Origin: Chrysophaeum taylorii
Lineage: Eukaryota; Sar; Pelagophyceae; Pelagomonadales; Pelagomonadaceae
Direction of reading: 5' to 3'
Assembly: GCA_029834535.1 (NCBI GenBank)
Contig: JAQMWT010000455.1
Span: 1 to 64,000 of the forward strand
DNA: 64,000 nucleotides
The notes beneath the pieces were generated by a model. It saw only the letters and a list, made by a program, of their open reading frames with translations, had not been told where the DNA came from and searched no databases. This document shows, one piece after another, positions 43,872 to 51,961 of this stretch. Position numbers and translations under genes: made by a program. Within the stretch, counting starts at the first letter, position 1, and the number at the start of each line of letters is the position of its first letter.

Positions 43872-44235
43872 CTGCGTTCGCGGGCCCCGACGCCGGTCTC
43901 CCGAGGACGCCCGGAAAGACGAGGACACTAGAACTGGCCCCAGCGAACAAAAGGCGCCGTCTAAACGCCCACACGACCCTCATTGGGCCTACGGACATTC
44001 CCGATGCGCCGGTTGTTGTATTTGGAGCCGATGGCGTCGTGCAGAGTAGAGCCACCTAGGCCCCCGCCTCCACCGAGGCGCCAAAATACCTCACTCCCAA
44101 GTAGATTCGCCAAATCGGCAGCTACGGACTTCGTTCCAAGATAAAATCGGCACCATTTTGGGTCAACTTGGCGACGGACAAAAAAGCGCGCCAATCCTTG
44201 GGGATTTTCGGCCCCGGCGCGGGACCCCCGAGTTC

Positions 44236-44249
44236 CTTATCCGACCCTA
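44236..44249 (-). repeat. Right terminal inverted repeat
   Basis: CTTATCCGACCCTA on the plus strand, followed by the target duplication TCTTTAA. Confidence 0.88.
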
Positions 44250-44361
44250 TCTTTAAATGTCGACTGCTAAGAGGGGGGTGCGTGTGGGGAGCATGAAGGA
44301 TGTGGGTGGGTTTGTGGGGTATGAGGGATGTGCCTGACGGGCGGAGATAAGTACGCGGGAC

Positions 44362-46936
44362 CTAGTCGGGGTCATCGCCGAGGCGTGGGGCAGGCGAAGA
44401 GAGGACGGGCCCCGCCCGTAGGTCGTACGCATGCTGCCGCCGGACGTATGTGCGACGAAGGGTGACGTCCTGCTGTGATCGGGCGGCCTGGGTGGGGTTC
44501 CCCGAGGCGGCGACATGGGCGAGGGCGGTGAGGGCACAGCGAGCCCGGCCTAATGCGTTGGCGATCCCCCACTCACGGTAGATGCGGCGAGTTTGGGCCG
44601 CCTTTGCCTCTGTGAAGTTGGCGCAGCCGCGTGTCACCCAGGTTCGCGCAGCGATGCGCTCGGCGCATGTTTGGGCGAGAGCGTGGCACGCCGCGCTGGC
44701 CTCACCGAAGGCACCAAAGACGAGGCCGGCGACGGTGCCGTAGCTACGTAGCCGCTGTTCGACAGGGCCCAAGAAGCCAGGCGGTGGTGCTGTACCCGGC
44801 TGGGGGATGATGGCGTCGATGCCGCGGGCGTGAGCGAGGTATTCGGAGTGGACTTGCGCTGCGCGCCGATCGACAGGCGACGGGTGGGAGGGATGGAGGG
44901 CGTGGGCGGTGTACAACGAACCCCAAGCGAGGGTTTTGATGTCGTAGAGTTGCTCCTTGTTGTCGAGCGTGGTGAGGATGTCTGGGACGACTTGACGTCG
45001 GGCGAGATTGCCTCGGTACCGGCCGTAGAGGCGCGTGCGAATGGTAGGGGCGACGACGTCAGCAAAGATGCCGAAAACCTCGGACAGGGCTGGGATGCCG
45101 GCCTCTTTGACGCTGCCGTGGACGCAGTCGAGCTGGCCGTCATGCCAGGTGGTCCGCGCTCCTCCGCGGTTGACAAGGTTGGCCTGCGTGAGAAGCACCT
45201 TGCCGTGAGCGTCGAGAACGACGTCAGTGCCCAGAATGCGAGTGCCCACGAGGCCCAAACAAGCTGGAGAGGGGTAGCCAAAGTACTGGGCACACATCTC
45301 AGCCCAGCAGCGGTTGGGGATTTGAAGGCCAGAGCTGGGCCACGAGCTGATGAACGTGGTCGAGAAGCGATCCCATGAGGACGCCGCTACTCGAAGTGCT
45401 TCGGTGATGGGAAGGGTGGCCGCAAGGCGCTGGAGTGCAGTGGCCCGAGCTGTCTCGCGCTGGGAGGTTAGAGCACGCTGGAGTTGGGGTATGAGCACGG
45501 GTGTCGAGATGGTGGGGTCGACGAGGACGCCCATGGAGACGAATTCGTGGGAGAGAGGACCGTCGACGAGATGAACGTTGGCGGGGTCGCCGGAACCAGC
45601 GCCGCCGTGGGAAGCCAGCGTGGTACGGAGATCAGCCCGAAGTCCGTCCCACGCAGTCTCGAGTGCCCGCCCCAGGCGGCAACCGGATGCGAGGAGGTGG
45701 TGCCAACGGTGCAACTCGTTACCTGTGCGAAAAGAAGTGGCACCCAGGACCGAGGCGAGGCGGGGGAGGTAGCCAGGGACCTCCACGGCACCCGTAGGAT
45801 CGCGAAGGTCGACGAGGTGTGGGAGGGCCTGGGCCGCCGTGCCAACAAAGGCGGCGGTGCTGAGGTCGGCGCAGGAGCGAATGCCGCCACCCCCACTTCG
45901 AGCAGGAAGACGGAGGCGTTGGAGGACGATGCCGTTGGAGTCAAAAACCTGACGCGGATCTGCGCCAAGTGCTGTGGCGACGAAGCTGAGGACGGCAACG
46001 TCGAAGCGGCGGAGCGCGCTCGAGGCATTGGTGGGGTAGCAGTGTTGCGCGATGTAGTCCATGCGCGGGGCGATGCAGTAGCGGCCCAACGAGTACATGC
46101 AGTGGAGGGAGACGTTCTGGAGCTTGGTGCGAATACGGCTCATGTAGCTCACCTGAGCGTCAACCTCGCGCTGCAAGGTAGCTTCGACATAGGCATCTCC
46201 GGCGTGGCCGGGGGAGCCGATGGGCACACCGTAGATTACGAGGCCGTCGGCGACAACGGGGATACCAGCAAGTGTACGCGTGCCGTCAGGCGCAACTTGG
46301 ACGTGGTCGTGAACATCGGGGTGGTCGAGAAGCCCCATGCCAAGTGCCGGACCGAACGCCACGCATTTGTCGAGGCGGAGCTCCTCGCCGCTAGCTTGGA
46401 TGTCGCGGGCGTACTGCAGGAGCGCGTCGACAACCTCACGAGGGGAACCAGAGATGACGCCGTCGTCCATGCCAAATCGGGCGTAGCCGGCACATGAACG
46501 TAAGCGGGTGTCAAGGGCCTGTGCGGCGTCATGCGTTGCCAGACAGTACGCCGGTGGATAGGTGGGGTCGCCTTGCTGGCCGCTTTCTTGAGAGTCGAAG
46601 GGGGCGCGATCGAGGCCGGTGGGGCCGTGGAGGGCCACCCAGGATGCCGGCCGTAATTGCTTGAACATAAAGTGGCCAAAGGCACGCAGCTTAGCGTTGG
46701 CGTGGTTTGCGAGTTTGTCCACGACGGTCCGGCGCTTGAGCTCGTTGAAGGCGTTGTGTTTGTCCAGCTTGATGATGACCTGGTCGGGGTACTGCTCCGC
46801 GAGGGTGCGGACGCCAAAGACGAGGCGCGAGGGGCCGCCCTTGACCCCGACGGCAACGTTGATCGGGTCCAGTGCCTCAGAGAGCTCGGAGTGGAGGCTA
46901 CGCACAAGGCACCGTCCAGTGGCACGGCGGCGGACG
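44362..46936 (-). pseudogene. LINE reverse transcriptase with PD-(D/E)xK-type endonuclease, 5'-truncated
   Basis: The element-encoded part of a 905-codon frame; the frame's first codons (46937-47079) are antisense of the LTR and are not part of the protein. Reverse transcriptase motifs: ALDPINVAVGVKGGPSRLVF (before motif A), IIKLDKHNAFNELKRR (catalytic Asp), SGQQGDPTYPPAY (motif B) and YARFGMDDGVISG (catalytic DD). The C-terminal half has VVPDILTTL...YDIKTL, the PD...DxK signature of the restriction-like endonuclease found in R2/CRE/NeSL-type LINEs, then GPVEQRLRSYGTVAGLVFGA. The region before motif A is missing because of 5' truncation, so it cannot be active. The stop at 44362 is followed by about 105 bases of 3' untranslated sequence. 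Confidence 0.85.
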
Positions 46937-47201
46937 GTGATGTCACACCTCTCCCTCGAGAGAGGCGTATCTATCTTGCTATCATAAACCAACTCTCCAT
47001 CCTCAAGTTGAGAGGCTTGGTGAGCGTGAGCAAGTGGTGTGGCGAGCATAACCGACCCAGAGTTCGCGTTGGTGAGCAAGTGGTGTGGCGAGCATAACCG
47101 ACCCAGAGTTCGCGTTGGCCTCGTTCAGTGAGATCCAGGGCGAGTCGATGAGTACCCCCTTTGACACCCTAGGGTCGGGAGTGTTTTTCTGTGCCGTCAT
47201 A
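46937..47201 (+). repeat. 5' LTR, right part
   Basis: Continues the LTR after the LINE: GTGATGTCACACCTCTCCC, then GCTATCATAAACC...CTCTCCATC, GAGAGGCTTGGTGAGCGTGA, ending TGCCGTCATA. A 48-base block (GGTGAGCAAGTGGTGTGGCG...GTTCGCGTT) is tandemly duplicated at about 47020-47116. About 270 bases present in the 3' LTR are lacking. Confidence 0.75.
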
Positions 47202-47631
47202 CGTGGTGGAGGATATGAGATTGTGCGACTATATCAGTTGCCGACGAACAAGTGCCCCGTACGCACTGTATTACGCGGTCCAAATTCGCGTGCGTGCCCT
47301 GATCAAGCACGCGGAGTTCCAGTGGACCGGTTTGCGTTGAGAAAGTACGCGAACGTTGTTCGCGTTCGTACGATCCGAGTGACGACGAACACGCGTGCGA
47401 GTTGGAAATCGCAGCGCATTCTCCCGGGATTTGATTTTGGTATAGCTGAACGGTGGAAGCTGTTTAGCCAGTGGGATCGCTACCCACGGGCATTTTTGAA
47501 TTGCCAGCGGATTGGAATTCCGCGAGTGCTGTTTTTACAGCGACAGATAGCGTTGTTGGAATCAACGTGAATTACTTCGAGTGATCGGATCCGGACGTGT
47601 TTCGAGATTCTTGATCGATATTTGATACGGT

Positions 47632-50280
47632 ATGGAGATAAACGCAGACGTGCGTGAGGGAGATTCTCCTCCAGTTCTTCCCGCCGCCCCTGAGATAGGC
47701 CGCGAGGAAGGTGAATTAAGAGAGGCCGAGGCAGTCGACGTTGCTGATGTGCCCCCTGATGTGCCTCCGGATACTGCCATTTTTTCGCCGTTGAGTCCAA
47801 CGACTCCGGTCCGTGGCGAGCGTGTTACTATTGAGCGCGGATCTGCAGCCCGAAGTCGACTTCGTGAAGACCTCGAGCGGAGACGTCGCGAAAATGAACG
47901 ATTAGCTGAGCTTTTTGCTCGTGAAAGGGCTGAAGCGAAAGAGGAAGCGGCTCGACGAGAAGTTGATATGCTCAATGATGCTTTACAGCAAGAGATTGAG
48001 ACCTCGAAGACCCTACGTGAAGAGGTTGAACGATTTCGTCGTGAACGAGATGAGTTGTTAGCCGAACGTACGCGTCGGGAGAGTAGCCGCGAACGACCCG
48101 TCAGTCGACCCGAACCGGAAACGCCCGTGAGGCCGCCTGAACCGGAAAGGAACACTGAAACGGGGAATGAACCTCCGCCCCGAGTCGATACGGAGACTGA
48201 GGGTAGGGCGGACATTGAGAATGAAAGTACGAAAATTTTACGGGAATTATCGCGGGGAATATCGCAGACGGTTGCCAACGCCTTCGAAAAGGGCAACTTG
48301 AGCCGATCCCGTCGACCCACTTCCAGTTTGAAGCCTGATAACTTCAAACTCGTCATCGACGGCCGAGACCAACGGCAATTCAATTTGGACTCGGCGGCGA
48401 TGATGCATCCTTTAGCAGATGACCATTACTCGGTCGAAAAATTACGTTACCTACTACCTGTACATCTGCGGGACACCGTTGCTCCAATTTTTGAGGAACA
48501 CTTACACAAATACGAGGAGCTCTGCGATGAGCTACCACACGGTCCGTCGTTTTACTTGAAATTGGATACTGACGATGAAGAGTATGGAGCCTCGGTTCGT
48601 CGTATCCGTCGTCTTAACAAGACGTTTTGCGACAAGATTTTGGAGTATTTTAGATTGACTTGTCGACCTCCGCGCACGCAGCAGGAGCTGCTTGACAAGC
48701 TTCGGAAGGTCACCAAGGCTTCAGTTCCGAAGAAGTCTGGGGAGCGGCACGTCCAGACGTATTGTACCAAATTCCAATCTGAGGCCTTGGAGTTTTGTTC
48801 CGTGTCCAGCCGCACGATGGATGATGTCGATATCCTCGACCAGCTTATCAGTGGATTGACGTCCAAGGAGTTGAGGACCCGTGTGCGGACGATGAGGAGC
48901 GGACATCCTGATAGTTACGTGACTTTTAAGTCGATGGTAGCGCTTATTACGCGGCTCGAGAACGACTTACGAAAGTTGATGGAGGAGAAGGACCAAGGCC
49001 CTCCTAATCCGAAATCGGATAAACCGCCGCGAGGGCGGGGAGTTCGAGCTATGGCCTCCGATCAACAAGCCAAGCAAGATGCGGATAAGCCGTCTGGGAA
49101 TACGGATCCGCTGATCTTACGAGACCTTTTTTCGTGGGGCAAGAGAACGTGCCCGCACTGTGGGTTCTTCTGGACCACCCATGATGAAGATGAACACGGA
49201 AATCGCGTAGTTTGCAACCGCGATCCGGATCGTTACTACTGTGCGATGTGGAAGCGAATTCGTAAGCAGAAGAAGCAGCCCATATCGCGGTCCGATTGGG
49301 CGAAGCGTGATGATGCACCTCATGCGAACGCCACGCACGGATCGGAGCCTTCTAATGAAATTCAAACGGCCCTCACCGATCTTGGAACCACAATGGCGAC
49401 CATGGTGAGCGAGGTCAGAGGCATCAAGGATACTACGTCGTTTTCTACGCGACAACGAGACGGACGATCACCTTCTAGACGATCGTCGCGCCGACATCGA
49501 AGCCAGAGCCCTGATCGAAAAGCCCATACTGCTCAAAGCAGCCCGAGTCCTTGCCGTCACCGGAGCTCTAGTCGCAATTCGCGCCGGCGCCGACGTCATC
49601 GACATTACGATGACGAGTATGACGGAGGCAGATATCAGGATAGTTCGGGACATTCGAGCGCAACTTTCGCGTTCCAATCTTTATGCGACGCGCCGCCAAT
49701 GTCGGGGGTTGTCTTTTACCCGACGGAGCGCCCTGCCCGAGTCTCCGATGATGTTGTCGATGTCGCTGTGACGAGCAGTCATCGTTTGCAACAGGAGCAC
49801 AATACCACCAACGCTCGGATCGTTCGGTGGCCTTCTACATCGTATGTAGAAGCAAAGTCAGATACTCCTTTGGATTCTCCGCACTACTGGGGAAACTCAG
49901 ATTCGGAGACCGACGAACCCATGCCGCAGGTTCCAGTGTCCCCCCATTCGTCAATGTGCATGTCTTGCAGGGAAGTTCACGATGATGGCGTTAGACCTTT
50001 TGAGTTGACGTCGGGGACGACGTCTTCTTTTCCTACGGGCGCCCCCGAGACCGTTTTAGCCGATGTTTTAGCCGATACAGTTTTGGTCGCAGCAGAGCAG
50101 ACCACAGCGGCGCCGATGGAGGAGAAGTTGACGGGAATGTCCGATTTGATGGACGAGAAACGACGATTGCCAGAAGAGATAAAGGAGGAGATATATGTGC
50201 CTCCGATTGAGAAGTGTCAGAATTTGTTGTCAGAGAAACTGGGGAATGAGGAAGCAGCCGAAGCGGCGAGCGCCAATTAG
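47632..50280 (+). CDS. Gag-like protein of the LTR element
   Basis: Open frame of 882 codons that looks whole. The N-terminal third is a highly charged coiled coil (about residues 60-150: Arg/Glu-rich heptads). Residues about 230-450 form a capsid-like helical region (HPLADDHYSVEKLRYLLPVH; YCTKFQSEALEFC; DILDQLISGLTSKELRTRVR). A Cys/His cluster follows (CPHCGFFWTTHDEDEHG...C...C, about residues 503-535), as in zinc knuckles, then an Arg/Ser-rich segment and an acidic tail. This order is typical of retrotransposon Gag, which packages element RNA. It lies between the two LTRs. Confidence 0.72.
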   Translation: MEINADVREGDSPPVLPAAPEIGREEGELREAEAVDVADVPPDVPPDTAIFSPLSPTTPVRGERVTIERGSAARSRLREDLERRRRENERLAELFARERAEAKEEAARREVDMLNDALQQEIETSKTLREEVERFRRERDELLAERTRRESSRERPVSRPEPETPVRPPEPERNTETGNEPPPRVDTETEGRADIENESTKILRELSRGISQTVANAFEKGNLSRSRRPTSSLKPDNFKLVIDGRDQRQFNLDSAAMMHPLADDHYSVEKLRYLLPVHLRDTVAPIFEEHLHKYEELCDELPHGPSFYLKLDTDDEEYGASVRRIRRLNKTFCDKILEYFRLTCRPPRTQQELLDKLRKVTKASVPKKSGERHVQTYCTKFQSEALEFCSVSSRTMDDVDILDQLISGLTSKELRTRVRTMRSGHPDSYVTFKSMVALITRLENDLRKLMEEKDQGPPNPKSDKPPRGRGVRAMASDQQAKQDADKPSGNTDPLILRDLFSWGKRTCPHCGFFWTTHDEDEHGNRVVCNRDPDRYYCAMWKRIRKQKKQPISRSDWAKRDDAPHANATHGSEPSNEIQTALTDLGTTMATMVSEVRGIKDTTSFSTRQRDGRSPSRRSSRRHRSQSPDRKAHTAQSSPSPCRHRSSSRNSRRRRRHRHYDDEYDGGRYQDSSGHSSATFAFQSLCDAPPMSGVVFYPTERPARVSDDVVDVAVTSSHRLQQEHNTTNARIVRWPSTSYVEAKSDTPLDSPHYWGNSDSETDEPMPQVPVSPHSSMCMSCREVHDDGVRPFELTSGTTSSFPTGAPETVLADVLADTVLVAAEQTTAAPMEEKLTGMSDLMDEKRRLPEEIKEEIYVPPIEKCQNLLSEKLGNEEAAEAASAN

Positions 50281-50318
50281 ATTCAGCGGCGAGTTGTAGA
50301 ACGCCAGATATAGCAGCG

Positions 50319-50939
50319 GTGACGATGCAGATGCCGGGCGATGCGAAACCGGAGATACGATGTCATCACACTGCACTATCGCCGAGCGATGGGGAAAAGA
50401 TCGAGCAAGACCTCATCACCATCGGTTGCCTGGACCCTGGTACCCTTACGTATATAGTTGGTCATATTTATAGACGACGAGACGGGCCGAAGTTTGCAAC
50501 GACTTTAGGCGTGGGTGGAATGGCTGATGTCTCTTATATTTGTCGTGGGATGGTTGAAAAACTGGAAAAAGATAGCATCGCTGAAGTTTATGAACCCTAT
50601 GATTTTGTGAATGATCGAGTCGCTCTGCATTTCTATGCTGATCTCGGCCCCCATGACAAGGTTTCTTATTATAAGCCTACTCCACATCTCTCTACTCGCA
50701 AGCTTAAGCCGGAATACAAGGACGTGGACGGTCGCAGTTTCACCGACAAGACCAAGGTCAACAACAGTACCACTCCTTGTGTCACCGACTTCGCCTCGCA
50801 CGAGATCGACGTGTTGATTCCTAAGTTCACTTTGCGTGGTGGACGCGTTCCTGAACCTGTCGTTGAACGCGCCTACAAGAAGATTCGCTCTCGAGATGCT
50901 CATTCAGCCAAGGCTCGTGCTTCTCGCCGGACTCGCTGA
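50319..50939 (+). CDS. Second open frame of the LTR element, unknown
   Basis: 206-codon frame between gag and the 3' LTR, 38 bases after the gag stop and in another phase. No catalytic motif of protease, reverse transcriptase or integrase is visible. One segment (LGVGGMADVSYICRGMVEKL) is laid out like a retropepsin flank but lacks the active-site Asp. The C-terminus is strongly basic. Function unknown. Confidence 0.45.
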   Translation: MTMQMPGDAKPEIRCHHTALSPSDGEKIEQDLITIGCLDPGTLTYIVGHIYRRRDGPKFATTLGVGGMADVSYICRGMVEKLEKDSIAEVYEPYDFVNDRVALHFYADLGPHDKVSYYKPTPHLSTRKLKPEYKDVDGRSFTDKTKVNNSTTPCVTDFASHEIDVLIPKFTLRGGRVPEPVVERAYKKIRSRDAHSAKARASRRTR

Positions 50940-50969
50940 GGGCAGCTCGTGTTCTCACCAGGGGAGTCC

Positions 50970-51541
50970 TGTGGCGGCAACTCCTGACCGCTAAGGCTTA
51001 CCCCTCCCTCTCTCGAGGCTTGATACCCGTTCAACGGGACACCTTTCCCTTTCTTCTTAGTGACATCATACCTCTCTCTTGTGAGAAGCATTCTTGCTGT
51101 ATTCTTGTAGTAACTAACTAACTTCAGACCTCTCCCGAGCATGGGAGCCAGGCCGGACCGACAGGTGCCAGTCCGGAATCACGGGCCTGTAGACGAGGAG
51201 CGCCGAAAGGTCGGTCGGCGGAGAGTGACCATCAAGCTTGTCGCCATGCGACGAGGAGACCGCGATGTGACTGACAACCAACTCGTCGATAACCTTGCGT
51301 CTTCGCCCCCCGGCCATACCCCGTCCCACTGCGAACGTTCCGGCTGCCAACCGGCCCGCCCGGGAGCTATCATATACCATCTCTCCATCTTGTTGAGAGG
51401 CTTGGTGGGCGTGAGCAAGGTGTGTGGCGAGCATATCCGACCCCGAGTCCGTGTTTTCCTCGTTCAGTGAGGTCTAGGACGAGTCGGCGAGTACCCCCTT
51501 TGTCACCCGGGGGTCGGGAAGGTTTTCTTTGTGCCGCCATA
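50970..51541 (+). repeat. 3' LTR
   Basis: 572 bases, TGTGGCGGCA...TGCCGCCATA, with near-perfect short inverted ends. Similar to the split 5' LTR. A 48-base scrap of gag (51543-51590, like 48520-48570) follows directly, which suggests that a second, largely deleted copy of the element once lay downstream and shared this LTR. Confidence 0.75.
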
Positions 51542-51776
51542 TCTGCGACGAGCTGCCGCACGGCCCGTCATTTTATTTGAAATTGGATAGGGGATGCACC
51601 GTGACTCGAAAATTTTGTCACATCGAAAATCTTGACTTTGACGTCACGATGACAGTGGTCAGATCTGGTAAGCGTCAAAATCAACTTTACAGTATGACTG
51701 CCTTCATGATGGTCAAGTCAAAGTCAACATCACGAAAACAAGAAAAGCGGCCGGTAGAGGCCGACTGAGGCTGGAA

Positions 51777-51870
51777 ACGTCCCAAACGCGCAGTTAGCGT
51801 CTTCCTCGCCTCAAAAACGTCCCACACGCGCTGTTAGCGTCTTCCTCGCCTCAACTCGTCTCTCGTACTT
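51777..51870. repeat. Tandem 40-base repeat at the hAT 3' side
   Basis: AACGTCCCAAACGCGCAGTT...GTCTTCCTCGCCTCAA occurs twice in a row with two differences. Probably part of the transposon's 3' region. Confidence 0.7.
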
Positions 51871-51961
51871 CCCTCCGCCTGCTGAAGCACAAGAAAACAC
51901 ACTGTCAAAGAATGGCATTATTGGGTAATGCGGGATATGGTGGGCTGGGGTGGAAAAGGCG

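Larger units (their letters stand above)
39586..44249 (+). mobile_element. DNA transposon with zinc finger, DDE-like core and Tudor-like tail (copy 3, best copy)
   Basis: 4.66-kb element with perfect 14-bp terminal inverted repeats (TAGGGTCGGATAAG at 39586-39599, its complement at 44236-44249) and a 7-bp target duplication TCTTTAA (39579-39585 and 44250-44256). The related LINE copy at about 58960-58985 shows the same site without the transposon, with one copy of TCTTTAA, which confirms both ends. It encodes one large protein over most of its length, followed by about 370 bases of non-coding 3' sequence containing GGCGCCAAAA and similar words. Related fragments: 1-1875 and 31900-35063. I cannot place it in a named superfamily. 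Confidence 0.88.
39581..46936 (-). mobile_element. Second LINE (restriction-like endonuclease type), 5'-truncated, inserted in the LTR
   Basis: Minus-strand non-LTR element flanked by an 8-bp target duplication GTGATGTC (39573-39580 and 46937-46944). Its 3' end (ATTTAAAGAC at the left) is interrupted by the DNA transposon at 39586-44249; the rest is 44257-46936. Two more copies of its 3' end are at 9965-10070 and 58673-58983, with the same terminus and no poly-A tail. 5' truncation removes the start of the reverse transcriptase, as is usual for LINE insertions. Confidence 0.8.
39485..51541 (+). mobile_element. LTR retrotransposon fossil with nested insertions
   Basis: Both LTRs start TGTGGCGGCA and end TGCCG(C/T)CATA. 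The 5' LTR is split into 39485-39580 and 46937-47201 by a LINE; the 3' LTR is 50970-51541. The internal part has a gag-like gene and a second small frame but no recognisable protease, reverse transcriptase or integrase, so it resembles gag-only, non-autonomous LTR elements. The two LTRs differ at many positions and the 5' one also lacks an internal block, so the element is not young. Superfamily not determined. Confidence 0.75.

Noticed and set aside
46937-47079. N-terminal codons of the 905-codon LINE frame
   Set aside because: They are antisense of the LTR that also occurs at 51360-51541, so they are not part of the LINE protein.
50319-50939. Aspartic protease call for the second frame of the LTR element
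   Set aside because: The similarity is limited to one hydrophobic segment and the catalytic Asp-Thr/Ser-Gly is not present.
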